The notes under the pieces were generated by a model. It worked only from the letters and a program-made list of their open reading frames with translations. It searched no databases and was not told the origin of the DNA. A DNA stretch of 64,000 bases, taken from positions 310,001 through 374,000 of the forward strand of contig JALPQD010000359.1 of NCBI GenBank assembly GCA_023101885.1. Direction: 5' to 3'. Of the stretch, positions 44,510 through 57,212 are shown in pieces. This DNA is from Typhlomys cinereus. Taxonomy: Eukaryota > Chordata > Mammalia > Rodentia > Platacanthomyidae. Position 1 is the stretch's first letter; every line of letters starts with the position of its first letter. A program made the position numbers and the translations under genes.

Positions 44510-45090
44510 ATAGACTCACATAATTTTTTTTTTTTACGACGAATGACAGACTTTATTTATTTATTTATTTATTTATTTTTTTTTATTAAAAATTTAATTA
44601 TACATTTTAAAAATTTTTTACCAGTTCCCTCCCTCCTCCCTCTTCCCCCTCCCCTTCCCCCAGTGCCTCCCCCCCAATTCCCAGATAGTTCTTTATTGTG
44701 TGTGCCTAACTCTCCACTGTGTCCTCCTCTCCGATGACATATAAGGACCCAGTGGCATTTCCATAAGCCCTTTCTCTTGTTCCCCTTAAGCATAAGATCA
44801 CTACTATGGCTGTCAATCCCTTGCCTCCAGGGGTCTCGGTGCCCTTATCAGATGCTAGACTTTATGAGGGCAACAGTGCGCTGGACATTGCGCAGGGCAT
44901 GCAAAGTTCCATTTTGATTGCTTTGGCCCCAACTATTGTTGAGAATCTTGCAAATCGTTGCTCCTCCCATCCTTTTGCTCTTACAATCTTACCGCCCCCT
45001 CTTCCGCAAATGTCCCTGAGCTCCAGGATGGGGAGAGATTAGGCTGTCCTAGTTCTATGTGATTGATATAGATAGACTCACATAATTTTT
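44510..45090 (-). mobile_element. L1: 5'-truncated young L1 3' end, antisense, 19-bp TSD, two poly-A tracts
   Basis: Body 44529-45071. ATAGACTCACATAATTTTT is duplicated at 44510-44528 and 45072-45090. On the minus strand the L1 3' UTR ends in its normal AATTTTTAATAAAA terminus. About 35-40 extra bases follow (TAAATAAA units, then GTCTGTCATTCGTCG) before a second A-tract, which suggests a short 3' transduction. It carries the 78-codon antisense frame (44806-45042 on the plus strand). Confidence 0.9.
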
Positions 45091-48000
45091 GACCTCACAA
45101 ACTTTGAGAAGTCCTTTTTCTACTTACAAAAACATTCATGTAGTGTTTTTTAATGTCTTTTGTTTCCATTGATTTTTTTTCCTTTGAATGATATCCTAGC
45201 AATCAATGATTCTATGATCTAAATTAATCGTCTTTACTTGTTAGTTTTATCTTTCCCCGTAACTATCTCTTTCTTTGCTGACTTGGATTAGCATCCTGTG
45301 CCCATATTGCCCCTGCTTTGGATCCTGTTTCCTCCAAGCTGGCCTGACAGTTTTGAGAGGTACCACAGACTTTCCATTTACATGTTTTCTTGCTGCCATT
45401 CCTGGGCTTCTCATGACATTTGTAGCATGACTATATGCTTTTTGCCTCACTTAGCTGCTATGATCCATATCCGTCTTCTGCCATGTGAGCGCCAGCAGAA
45501 ATAGAATATCCTTACTGTAGCTTTTACTTTTCCCAGATACCCATGTTATCAGCCTTGGAGCCTGTATTTCACAACCCTTCCTATCATTTTGTCTTACCTT
45601 CCTCTGAAACTTTGTTGTGCTCTTTGCTGCATCAGCCTTTGCTCAATCCTCTCTAGTTAGTATTCTTGAAGAACTTTCACATTTTTCTGTCTGGGCGTCT
45701 ATTCACCCACAATAAGCTCGTTTATTTATTCACCTCCACAGTTAACCCTCAACTCAATTTTTTACTTTCTCTTAAGATCCTACCTGCTGTTAGGACAAAA
45801 GAAAATACTATACGCTGTGTTTTATTTCCCATTTTATGGCTTTCAGGGCAGGAAGAGGCCCATGTCCTCCATAAACCCATAACTCACCGTGAGATCATTA
45901 TTGCTCGACTCTCTTATCCTCACCGCCTTCCTCAGAGCCATCTGGCTGCACCATCCTCCACCATTCCTCATTCTTGTCACCTGCCCACCGCCTGCATTGT
46001 CAAGTGCTACAGCGGATGATGCAGGAAAAGCACCTGGACCCAGGATAGATACTGCACGTGTACTTCTAACAACATAGTTTCTCAGATCTTAGACCTCCAC
46101 GACCCCAGTACCACTGACCTCATCCAACCTCTTCTGCAACCACCCCTTGGACTATTATATAAAACTGTTCCTTTCCTGAAATTTCAGAGAGCAGTTTACT
46201 CCCTTGGCTTTTCTATTTTTCCTGTTTTTCCAGTAGTCCAAGGACCTATACTTCTTGCCCTCTGGGTTTATTGGGATGACGTCTTTAACTATCTGATTTC
46301 ACTCTCCTTGCTCTCAGTGCTGATAACCATCAGCAATAGTAAGTGGATGATTTAGAAATTTTGTGTGCTTCCTCATCACCCAAAACAACCTCCCAGATCA
46401 CCATTGCCCCAGTAACTCATGCTCTTGTGACACTTGTCTTGTTTTTGGAAATGAATGCAAGGACCCCTATACTTCCAAGTAGCACCCTGCTGCTTTTTTT
46501 CTGGAACTATGGTTTTTTTGAAATTAAATTTATTTTAAAAAGTCACTTGTCTTCATCTTCAACTTTAGGACACGTACCATCATTTCATCTTAAGCATGTG
46601 GCATTTCTGTTTCCTCTCTTTCCTGTGATATTTTACACCTTTTCTGAATGAACAAACTCCAGTATTTTAAGGAATATTACAGTTAACCATGATAGCTAAT
46701 CCATGTTAAATTAACCTAAAGAGACAAACTTTATGAAACTGAAATGCCCAGTCTTTTGTCACAGCTTGCTGGAAAGTTTAAATTATTTTGTAAGGACCAG
46801 CTTATTTCTACCTCTTTATTGTCTGCTCTTCGATTTGGCTGTATTCTTAAGCTCTGCTCAAAATAGCTATCAATGGTTAGCTATCAATGGTTACAGCACT
46901 AATGTCTCAAGCAAAAATTTAAAGGAAAAAATTGTGTCTCTGCTCAAGTATTTGGCAGCAGTTCCAAGATGGGCCAACATGCATCTCAAACCTTTCCTCA
47001 AAGCCAGCTTGCCCAGCAGGTGTGAGTCACACCTCTTCTGAACTGGCCACTGAACCATAGGGGTGTTTTAAGCTCTGACTTGTCAGATCTGGTTCTTCAC
47101 ATTATGTTTGGAAGCAAGCAAATCTGGTAGATGAGGTTAAGGAAAAGAATGCTCTTTAAAGGGAGACGTGATGCAGGGAAAATACTGCCATTCTTCATTC
47201 TGGCATCAGAAGAGTTAAGACGAAAGAAGAGACATAAGCATCCTCTCATTAGGTTTCTGGCAACATTTTAACTGTAAAGTAGAGCATTATTAGCACAGTA
47301 AGTTGTTATGATGATTTCCCAGACTGAACAGCAGTATTTGAAAACATTTTAATATCTTGATTCTTGACTATATTCTTTGTAGTTTGATTTGAAAAATAAC
47401 TAAATTTTGCAGAAATAAATCTTGCTCAGCATAATCTTCTTTAATCATCATAAATGAGTTTTATTTTAAATTCCCTATTGAAACAACAATTTGAAAGAAA
47501 TAATAAAAGAAGAACAGAATCTGTTTTATACGATTGTTTTTGAAACTAATATTTGAGAAAACATAAGCACAAGATTTGGGAGATAACAATGGAAAAAATC
47601 ATTAAACTGGAATTAAAAAAAACTTTGTTATATAATTACCCCAGCTTTTAATTACTCAGGTGACTAAAGAGAAGTTGCATAATTTCTTGAAATTTTAGTT
47701 TTTTCTCAACACAGTTATTTCAGTATGAATAAATAAGAGTCTAGGTCTTCTTCCTGAAATCAATGTATTGAAAAAAACACCTACATATTCTAAATATACT
47801 TCCATGTTTTAATGCTACATGTACATATTAATTTACAAGTTCATATCTGAAAGTGGCCATAGAAGTTTTATTTAAACTTACTGAATTCTGGAATTTAGTA
47901 CATGTGTCTTTAAATGAAAAGTTAACTAAATTAGAACAATTAAATGGGTATTTAAAATAATCTTCCTGGATGTAAATATTAACATGTTTATTTAATAGTG

Positions 48001-49011
48001 ATGAGTATAAGTAAGAACGAAGAGACTCCATTTTTTTTCTTTAAGATGCTCAGAATTTTGTTTATAGTGGGTGATGAGAGATAGATCATATAGGCAGCGT
48101 GCACTAGAGTCCATGAAAGGAAGAATGTGCCATTACAGAAAGGACAAATATAAGCTTTGAGACTGTCAGAAGGACAGCACAGAGGTATAATAACTGGGGT
48201 GGTCCTCGATGGGCTGATGGAATTTCAAGTACTACAGACAAACATTCCTGAATGAGGAAGTAGTCAGCAAAAAGGTGCAAATACAGAAAAGAACAAAGTA
48301 GAACCACAAAAGGTTGTGGGTGTCTAAGAAAGACAAAGGGGTGAGATGGAGCCGTTACAGAGGGTTTGAAATGTCAGGATGAAGGGTTAGAAGTTTATAA
48401 CTAAAGGGAATTCTTAAAATTTTCAGAAAGTTCTGCCAACAGTACTATTTTTGCGTGGTTGTTTACATGTGGAAAAACCCAAGTGCGATATATATATTTC
48501 AACAGATAGAAGAGAAATAGTCATTTGTAGAGCAAAGAAAAATACTTATGAGCTTTGGTTAGAGCAAATTGGGTAAGAATGGTAACATCAAATGGCTGAA
48601 CAGGACAGTATACAAAGAGAGAAATACAACCAGGTAGAAGTTTAGTCTGATATAGATGGAACACTCTCTATAGCATTTTGCAAATGTTTCTTATTCTTTT
48701 GCACTTTTAGATATCTTTTACACTTTTATTATCTGTAGACATAATGGTATTTACTTATAGTCACTTTTTCTCGCCTGTAATATGCTGCCGCTATTTATGA
48801 GCATTATTTTTATTTGAAAGTCCAGTTTATGAATGTGGGAATTTAGGCTGGTTCTGTAAGTACATGAAGATTTAAGATTAGAGGAAAAAGATATTACTTC
48901 AAGAAATAAAGAAAAATTAAGTTTCAATTCATAAATATACTGATCTATCTTAAGGAGGAAAAGTACTTTTGGAGTTTAGACAGTGGAGATTATAGGTTTA
49001 AGCCAAAAAGG
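45091..49011. other. Long unique stretch, no gene or repeat recognised
   Basis: About 3.9 kb. A 14-base tandem repeat (AGCTATCAATGGTT twice, about 46864-46892) is present. The frames at 45666-46019, 46343-46651 and 46733-47041 (+) have no recognisable domain. The stretch 47160-47720 is complex AT-rich sequence with no transposon signature. Confidence 0.35.
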
Positions 49012-49013
49012 GT

Positions 49014-49067
<54 letters not shown>

Positions 49068-49072
49068 GTGTG
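49012..49072. repeat. (GT)n microsatellite
   Basis: GTGTGT run with a few TATG interruptions at the right end. Confidence 0.95.
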
Positions 49073-50867
49073 TAAGTGAAGAGATTGTCCCCTTACCATA
49101 ATCTAGGAGGCAGAAAGAAAGAAAATGGTTTTTCACTCTTTTGCACTGAAGAGTTCTCAGGAATCTAGAAGCATAGCTAAGTGTAGAGGCCAAGTATCTC
49201 ATGGGAATTTTCTTTGAAATTTCACATTCATCTTAAAAATCTGTACATTTTTGGATTCCAGTTTATAATCTATCCATCCATTTAACGAACAGACATTTAA
49301 TAGACATAAATTTTATCATGTAGCTGTGATTCCACATGGTACTTCTCTGGCAAGTGTTCCCAGTAGTAGTGGCTTCCTAGTTGGAGAAGCACAACCTTAG
49401 CAGTATATAGAACTCAGCAGTTCATAATAGACCCAGAATTCTCTCTAGCCCCCTTAATGAAGGCAGGGTAATAATTCAGATATCTAGCATTTAGAATTTG
49501 TATAGATTGTTTTCAGCTAGACAATCACATTAATATTAGTATAAAAATGTTTGGCAATGTGATTGTACAAGCATAGACATGAAATTAAGATGCTCTAAAG
49601 AGGAGTTGTTGACTAGAAATGGGAAATTATCTTCCTGAGACTGTTTCAGATCAGCGTTGGAATTAATTACATGAATATGTACTTCCTTTGAGTTTTATGT
49701 CATTATGATTATCATAAAAAGTGACCAAGAGTTGGGGTACAATTTAGTGACAGAATGCTGCCTAACATGCCAAGGTTGCAAAGTTGTCCCAGCACTACAA
49801 AGGGGGTGGGAGAGAGAAAGGCAGGGATTCAGAATATTTTTAGCTGTCTTATCAGAAGGATTATGCCACTCTATGGATATCTGATTATTTATTCTGCAAT
49901 GATTTGTTGAGTTTAAGAAGACAAAAATTAAGAAACCAAATTTTTGATTTAATTTTTGGCAGGTTATTTTGTTTCCAATCCCTATTGTAGATTATTGGCC
50001 ATTTTGATGACAGAAAAGTAAAGGGAATGAAAAATTGTCCAATTCTCATGGATTTTTGCAATTTTTCCTAGAAATACTTATTTTGGAATTATTAATAAAT
50101 TATGTCATAGACAGCAAAATAAGGTCTCAGCTCTTGAAGAGCATATATTAACATTATTCAGGTAAATACCTGCAAAACAATGTGACTAAAATCACCATAG
50201 CAATATGAATCAAGCATGAGCATGCTCAGGTAATATGAAAATCAGGGACGGTAGCTCTGAAGAGGTTGCCAGATTTTGACACATAACCAGTCATTTCTCA
50301 AGTAAGGGGAGATGTATTCTGGGAAGAGGAAAAATATAATGTGTGCTATGTTTGAGTAACCATGGTTAATTCAACATAATGAAGTGTGTACTGTATGGAC
50401 AGCAATAGGTGCAGCTCCTAATAGGGCTGGAAGTAGATTTAGAGGTACTTTGCAGATCATGCAAGATAAGTTTGGACTGGACTGAAGATTCTGAATTAGG
50501 GGAGTAATGGAATCTCGCACTGTGGTATACTGATTAAAGGCCTTTGCCCGTCTGCATGCATCCCTCTTGTTCAGTGACAGAAATGACATTGAGGGGAATA
50601 CCGACTGACAGGGCTGGACCTCACATTTGGATAGAATAAGTTCACAAACTGGTTCACTAGTAGTTGCCTTTATGGTAAAGGTCAGATGTGAGAAACTATG
50701 ACTAATTTAAGTGTTTTCAGTTGTAAGGTAAAGAACTATGGAGATATTGAAAATGGAGATGTGAATGTGCGTTTTACACATAAAAAATGAAAGTCCTGAC
50801 TGAAATTTCTATGCTCAACTAGAGCTATATATTCAATTCAATTGTTCTGTCTTTTTCCTTCCTTCTA
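49073..50867. other. Unique AT-rich sequence
   Basis: Nothing recognised. Confidence 0.4.
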
Positions 50868-50980
50868 TTTTTCTTTCTGATAGAGTCTTACTGTATAGCC
50901 TGAGATGGCCTTGAAGTCATGACCCTCCAGCCTGGGCTTTCCTGTATTGTGATTATAATCATGTGCCACCATACACAACT
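50868..50980 (-). mobile_element. B1: B1 SINE, antisense
   Basis: GATAGAGTCTTACTGTATAG, GGCCTTGAAGTCATGACCC and CATGTGCCACCATACAC follow the reversed B1 order. Confidence 0.78.
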
Positions 50981-50999
50981 CCAACTATTTTAGGTAGCT

Positions 51000-51110
51000 T
51001 TCCCACAAGTCATGTGATTCAACTGTTGTATTCTCCCCCGTTTATCCATGTAGGAACAAAGATAGGTAAATTTTGAAATGATGAGAGCTTCAGAAGTTGT
51101 ATTTGAAATG
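51000..51110 (-). mobile_element. MIR: Possible MIR, antisense
   Basis: CCGTTTATCCATGTAGGAAC followed by AAAGATAGGTAAATTTTG loosely follows the reversed MIR core. Low similarity. Confidence 0.3.
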
Positions 51111-51359
51111 GGATTTCATGAAGCCTGGCCTTTGTACAGCTAATAGACTTTTTGCTACAATTTCAGCTTGCAGGTACTTAGATTTTCTGTCAGATCTTCT
51201 AAATCCCCATGGATAGACTTTAAATCAAGAGGACTTTCAAGAGTGTTTTAGAGCTGGAAACTAGTCCTGCCCTGATTTTATTTAACAGCTGTGAGAGAGT
51301 GTTCTGAAGGATGCGTGGATAGATTATGGAAACCGTCACTTATGGGAGTGAGATCTCTG

Positions 51360-51616
51360 GTCTCCTGTGACCCTGTTGCTCTTGAGAGCCACCAAGCTGG
51401 GCTTGCACTTGGGAGCAGCTGGCAAAAAGTCACCGCGGTTGCCTAGCAGCCCCTGGGGAGCAGTCATAAGGGGCTGTTGCTGAGCAACCAGGGGGGTCTT
51501 GGTGGCACTTCATCTCGCATGGGGCTTTACAATGGTAGTGGGCCCACTCCCCAGGGGAGGAGCAGGACAGCCTGGCAGAAGGCCACATCTACCTCAGGCA
51601 CAAGGCTGTTAACAGT
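51360..51616 (+). promoter_or_regulatory. GC-rich patch with two X-box (RFX-type) motifs and a splice donor
   Basis: GGTTGCCTAGCAGCCC (51437-51452) and GTTGCTGAGCAAC (51476-51488) both fit the RFX X-box pattern of two inverted half-sites (GTTGCC / AGCAAC) one base apart; the second is a perfect 6-bp inverted repeat. They lie about 39 bp apart in a short GC-rich stretch without repeats. About 130 bp to the right ACA/GTAAGTAT (GT at 51615-51616) is a good splice donor. RFX factors drive ciliary and some immune genes through such sites. A promoter with a short first exon is my inference; an enhancer is equally possible. Confidence 0.4.
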
Positions 51617-52559
51617 AAGTATCTGACTTTAACATCAAAGAAGATCACCTTTATTCTATGAACATCAATTCCCATTCATGGAATTATCTACGGAAATTGA
51701 ATTAAATACGAACTTGGGGCAGGACAGGCAGTAGTAGTAGCAGCAGAAATTCACATTCAAATTCTTCAAATTCTAGTTTTTTGGCCTTCAGGCCTAGTTG
51801 CAAGGTAAGTCTTCTGTGCCAATGAAAAGTGATTTTTCATTTAACATTATTTAGTCAAAGCAAATATTTGCATTTGAGAAAAACCAGCAACTAATTCTAT
51901 CTGGTCAAGTGGTCCTGGATAATAAAACATTTGATTCAGTATCAACACAAGAATTTGCTGTTAATATTTGAGATACTCCACTGAGTTTTCTTTCTGTAGA
52001 GAAAGGTTAGAAAATGACAATTTACTGGGAAGTTATCTTTTTATTTTTAATATTTACAAAGTACATAAATTACTCTTCAAGAGAGGTGATAAAATGCTTC
52101 GCTAATCAGCTCCCTAGAGAAAGCCAGTTCTGTTTTCAGAATATAAGGTTTCCATGTTGAGCAATGCTTTAAAAGTCATGATGCAATGCCATGGATATCT
52201 CAAAATAGTGCTAGCTCCTTTTTTTCATGATAGGGTATGTAGTTTTTATTTGGCTTTTATTTTTTGGTAGATACTTAAAAATTTAAAATTTCCTCCTTCT
52301 ACATTGATATTTGCTTAATACACATACACAGTAATGTATCCAAGGGCATTTAACTAGAGTATTGCTGAGTTATTAGAGAAGTAGAAATAGACACCTAAAA
52401 GTTTTTATCTAAGATGCTTTGCATTGTTTCTCTCATATAAATATGTAATATATGTGATTATCAGAGACATTCTATTTTTTTCATAAATCTTAAACATATG
52501 GAATATAGTATTGCTAGGTTATTTAAATTTTCAAAAACATTTATTTAAAATGTTTTCAC
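51617..52559. other. Unique AT-rich sequence
   Basis: Nothing recognised. Confidence 0.4.
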
Positions 52560-52602
52560 ATGTATTTATTTAATATCATATATGTGAGAGAGGGTGAGAG
52601 AG

Positions 52603-52655
<53 letters not shown>

Positions 52656-52810
52656 AATGTGTGTACTACGTGTACCCATGGAGTGTGTTTGGCAGTTAGA
52701 GAATAACTTATGGGATTCAATTCTTCTTTCCACCAGATGGTTTCAGGGATGGATTTAGGTTGTCAGGCTTGGGGACAAATGCCTTTACCTGCAGAACCAT
52801 CTGGCTAGCT
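52560..52810 (-). mobile_element. B2/B3-type SINE, antisense, with (GA)n
   Basis: A (GA)n run (about 52605-52651) is followed by GTACCCATGGAGTG and TTACCTGCAGAACCATCTGG, the reverse of a B2-type head. Diverged. Confidence 0.55.
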
Positions 52811-52839
52811 TTTTGTTGTTGTTAATTTTGAGAGCATCA

Positions 52840-53420
52840 GCATATAAAGTAAAGGGGTTCATTATGGCATTCCCATATGTATCCATTATATTTTTTCATT
52901 CATTCTCCTCCTTCACTGACCTCTTCTAATATCTATCCCCTGTTGCTGATCTTCTTTCTCTCCCCATATTCACCAAATACTCCCTGCTCTATCATGTGCT
53001 CTGTTACCTGCTTTCCCCATTTCTTCCTCCCATGAGATCTCTTCCTCCATTTCATGTTTCCCTTTCTGGTTTCATGACCTAACACACTTACACACATGCA
53101 CACACACACACACACATACACACTCACACCCACACAATCATGACCTAACACACACATACATGCAAACACACACGCACACACACAGGCACACACACTCATA
53201 CTCACATCTCTAGGCTTCATGTGAGGGAAAGTGTGATTTTATCTTTCTGAGTCTGGCTGATTTCCCTTAATAATTTCACTTCCATCATTTTCTTGCAAAT
53301 ATCATGCTTTCATTGTTCTTTATGATCAAATAACATTGTGTTGTGTATATGTACCACATACCACATTTTCTTTAATGATTCATCTGTTGATAAACATTTT
53401 GATGATTCTAACAACTATAT
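52840..53420 (-). mobile_element. L1: Older rodent L1 3' end, antisense, interrupted by (CA)n
   Basis: TATGGCATTCCCATATGTAT, CTTTCTGGTTTCATGACC, a CA-rich block (about 53085-53200), then GATTTCCCTTAATAATTTC and GTACCACATACCACATTTTC, which is the reversed end of ORF2 and 3' UTR of older rodent L1s. Confidence 0.65.
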
Positions 53421-53439
53421 GTAGTAAATGTGATTTCAA

Positions 53440-53715
53440 AATAACAGACATTGTAGAATTCTACTTGTGAGAAATATGCAGAATGACTAAAGCAGAACAC
53501 AGAATTGTGGTTACTAAAGATGTAGGGAGGGAGGAATGGAGATTGTTGCTCAGTAGATGCTGAAGTTTTATTTGAAAGAAAAGATCATTCTGGAGTTTGG
53601 TTGCACAAGTGCGTGACTATACTTAATAATATTGACCTACTAGTGATGTTGAACTATTTGCTTAAAAATGATAAGAGGGTAGTTTTATGTGTACTTTTCT
53701 ACAATGAAGAAGACA
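53440..53715 (+). mobile_element. L1M: Ancient L1M 3' UTR, sense
   Basis: The order GAATTCTACTTGTGAGAAAT, GTTACTAAAGATGTAGGG, CATTCTGGAGTTTGGTTGC, GGTAGTTTTATGTG is that of old mammalian L1 3' UTRs. Confidence 0.65.
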
Positions 53716-54525
53716 ATTACAATTAAATATCTCATTCATCAGTCTGATAAGAGTCACTACATATGAAAATATGCAGTTTATCTTTCCTTTACAGTTTATG
53801 ATCCTAAGTGCTTTGTTTGGGGTTAATTACACAAAGCACTAGAGACATTAAGTAAGTCAAGAGAGTAATTAACAACATTCATTTCAGCCAATGATCATCC
53901 AAAAAAATATGAAAAGTACCTGGATCCCAGCAGGATGGAATGTTTATGAGAGGCCAGGGCTTGAGGGGAAAGAAGTATGGTTTGGCAGCTATGTTGTGAG
54001 GTTTTTAGTTCTAAATAAAACCTTCCTTGAGCTGAGACTAGACTACTAACTATATATAAGATGGTATTTGTATTGGTATCTTTGATTTTCTCTTTGGAAC
54101 CAAAACACCTTTCCTTTTTTACACGTTCTACATTTCTGCAGTCTCCAATGAAAGACCAAGAGCAGAAATGTTATCATTGTAAACCATGATCTCCTTACCC
54201 TTAATAGAACACCCAGTTATATTCTTCCTCATTGTAACTTTGTGCCCATTTTCCAATATCCATCCATTTCTTTTCCCAATCTCTGGTAGTTACTAATGTC
54301 TTCTTCTAAGAGATCTATTTTTTTTTTAATTACATGTGTGAGTAAGAAAACATAGTATTTGTTTTTTACCCATTAGATTGAGAGTATCTTGGAAGTCCAG
54401 ATATCCTAGAGGATAACTCCTTTGGTATTCTTCTTTGGAAGGTGAAATAAGTTTTTACTTCATATTTCTGAAAAGAAGCTGCAAGTCCTTGCATGTTACC
54501 CTTCTGTAGTGTCCCAGCCCAAAAC
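53716..54525. other. Unique sequence
   Basis: Nothing recognised. Confidence 0.4.
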
Positions 54526-54526
54526 A

Positions 54527-54627
54527 AATGATTAAGAAATGAAGCAAATATTTACTTTTGTTGATCTTTGGGGAAAAATGATGAAGAAATGAAGAGAATA
54601 TTACTTGTGTTGATCTTTGGGGAAAAC
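54527..54627. repeat. Tandem duplication, 49-bp period
   Basis: TTGATCTTTGGGGAAAA starts at 54561 and 54610, and AATGATTAAGAAATGAAG and AATGATGAAGAAATGAAG precede the two copies. The units differ at a few places. Confidence 0.85.
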
Positions 54628-54763
54628 TACATTTCTTTAACCTATAATGCAGTCATAAAGAGCAGGAATGTAGTTCTTATAATTATTTATTGTCTTGAGT
54701 CGTTATTGATGCATTAAGGGAAATGGTTGATATTACTCTTGCCTGTGCTCCCTTAAATTCCAG

Positions 54764-54895
54764 AATGCCATGATTTGGATGTGAGTTGCTCACCACTGGC
54801 TTATTTATTTGAATCCTTGGCTGGTTGTTAGTGTTTGGGAGGTTGCAGCACCTTTAGGAGGTGAAGCCTTGCTGGAGAAAGTCATATCACACTTT
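54764..54895 (+). mobile_element. MaLR LTR 5' fragment, sense
   Basis: CCATGATTTGGATGTGAG, GTTTGGGAGGTTGCAGCACC and AGGAGGTGAAGCCTTGCTGG are the first blocks of a MaLR LTR. The rest is missing. Confidence 0.65.
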
Positions 54896-55109
54896 TTCCC
54901 TCCTTAGGGTCATGATATACTGAAAAATCACAATCAAGAGAAACCTGGGGAGTTAGAAAACCAAGTCATCAAGGCCTCACCGAGTCAGAATAGATAAAGG
55001 TAGGTGCACTTTATCACATTCACCCGAGCGCTGAAGATAACTCTGAAAATGCTTTCGTTGCTGTAAAACTGGAGATCAACAAAGATGGTAGAGATGGTTT
55101 CCATTCAAA

Positions 55110-55275
55110 AATTAATCAGGACCAGTGAGATGGTTCACTGGGTAAAATCAAATGGTGAAAGGAAAGAACTGACTCTCACTCTTGAGGCACTCACAGGCAC
55201 ATATAGCCTTTGGTCTTGGGACACACACAAATGCACACAAACACATGCATACACACACACATCATAAGTTAATTA
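55110..55275 (+). mobile_element. B3/B2-superfamily SINE, sense
   Basis: ACCAGTGAGATGGTTCACTG is a B2-type head. The body GGAAAGAACTGACTCTCAC and the CA-rich tail resemble B3. Confidence 0.55.
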
Positions 55276-55640
55276 AATAGTTAAAGTAATACAAAAATTA
55301 AATTGAATAATTAGAAATAATAAATAATTTAAATAGAAAGTTAATCATTATAGTTTAGTATCAACCATTACTGTGTCATGTTTATAAAAATAATTCACAT
55401 TGAATACTTGAGGTTCACATTTCTATCTTGGATCTAAGGTTGGCAGAGAAACTGGGTTTGGTTTGTTGTCTCAGTTCTTAGCGGTGATGATTTAAATTGC
55501 TTGCAGTGAAAGCAAATGGGCCATAAAATGTTTTCAATTTTTTATGTTTTTAATTGTGGAATAACAGTATTACTTACCAGGTCTTGTAAAATTATTACTT
55601 TTATAGCCACTTTCAGAGGCCCTCATAAATACATGCAAAG
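55276..55640. other. Unique AT-rich sequence
   Basis: Nothing recognised. Confidence 0.4.
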
Positions 55641-55738
55641 TTTTTTGAGACAGGGATCTTGCTATGTAAGGCTAACCTTGAACTTGTAACGATCTTTGTC
55701 TCTTGGCCTTCTGGGATTGTAGATGTGTGATTCTGTAG
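55641..55738 (-). mobile_element. B1: B1 SINE, antisense
   Basis: TTTTTTGAGACAGGGATCTT, GCTATGTAAGGCTAACCTTG and CTGGGATTGTAGATGTGTG are reversed B1 blocks. The 5' head is missing. Confidence 0.8.
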
Positions 55739-56505
55739 CTGAATTCAAGCAAATATTATCAATGACACTGATTTGTGAACATAAAGATTAAATTAATAGT
55801 GTTTTTGAAGAAAATGAAAACAATGTTCTCAATGTATTTCCTGATATATGTGTATACATCCTGATATGTATGCATGTGTGTATGTGCATATCCTATTAAA
55901 TATTCATATAATTGTGATATCTATGTGCTATGGATTTTGAAAATTGAGGCCACCTTCATATTGTAAACTTGACATTTTGGAAAGGACCTTTCAGGCTGGT
56001 TACTCTTCTCCTTAGTGCTATGTTCTGCTTCTCCTAGAATAAGAGATTTGTTCTCCACCAGTTTGGAGTTTGATGATGGTGAGAAGAGAGTAAAGTAGGC
56101 TTCAGTGTGGACACAGCGTTTAGTGTCCCCTTCTACTCTCAGATTCATAAAAGAACACAGCTAGAAGGAACAGCAATGACTGGGAGACCCTGCTCCAGAC
56201 TTACATTCTTTGTATGGATTGCTGGAGATTGATGTGCAACCTTCCTTTCCACTTGATGTGAGGAATGACTTCTATGTTCGATTGGTCTAGTTTTACTTTA
56301 ATGCCAAATTTCAAATTTGCCACCATTTCTAAGAGTATCATCTTAGTTGAGATTCACCTTTTATAAGGAAGTGATATGAGTAAAATAATTTTTTTCAAAC
56401 ATGTAAAATTCTACAAGAATCTCCTTAATCTCCACAAGGGAAAGATGCTAAGTAGAATTAAAAGTATTAGTTTTTATTTAAGAAATATTATAAATAATAT
56501 ATAGA
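55739..56505. other. Unique AT-rich sequence
   Basis: Nothing recognised. Confidence 0.4.
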
Positions 56506-56595
56506 ATAATTTGCTGGGTTAATAACATAGAATAATTTGCTGGGCTAATAATTTGCTGGTTATAAATAACATATAGAATAATTTGCTGGGTGGAC
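56506..56595. repeat. Imperfect tandem repeat of AATAATTTGCTGG
   Basis: AATAATTTGCTGG or a close variant occurs four times with spacers of varying length. Confidence 0.85.
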
Positions 56596-56604
56596 TGAGT
56601 GAGG

Positions 56605-56765
56605 ATATGAACCTATTTAATTCCCATGACAGCTCTGGGAGGAAGTAGGAATGCATGGCTTTCTCTGTGATGAAAGTGTGGTGGGCCAAATGAACATATT
56701 TAGCCAGCAGGTGGTGAAGCTAGACTCTTGTTCTGTCTGATGTAATCCTGTGTCCTTGACCAGTT
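56605..56765 (-). mobile_element. MIR: MIR SINE, antisense
   Basis: TTTAATTCCCATGACAGCTC, GGAGGAAGTAGG and CAGGTGGTGAAGCTAGACTC follow the reversed MIR order. Confidence 0.6.
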
Positions 56766-56825
56766 CAGATACGAAACTTTGACAAAAGCTGAAATATTGT
56801 TTAAATGAGAGAAGTATCTTTGTTT

Positions 56826-56876
56826 CACCATATATTTATAATCATATATTTCACCATATATTTATAATCATAGGGC
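56826..56876. repeat. Tandem duplication, 26-bp unit
   Basis: CACCATATATTTATAATCAT begins at about 56827 and again at about 56853. Confidence 0.9.
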
Positions 56877-57212
56877 ACATTATCTTTATACTCAATGAAC
56901 TCTGCAACAGAGATAATACATTTTAGATATTAATTTAGTAGGATTATACTAACCTCCACAAAATAGAAAAATAATAAAAGTGAAAAGGAAATTCATAAGA
57001 AAATATAGAACTGTTAACTAAAGAAGCTAAAAATCAAACAATGAAATATTTCAACACTTGTTTTTATTGTAGGAATGTAAAAATATCTCAATATAAAATA
57101 TATTAAAATAATTTTATGGTTATCGACCAAAGAATAAGACTGATTTTTATGTATTGGATTCTAAGTGGCATTTGATAAAATACAACCATATTTCTTTCAG
57201 GAAAATTCACTT

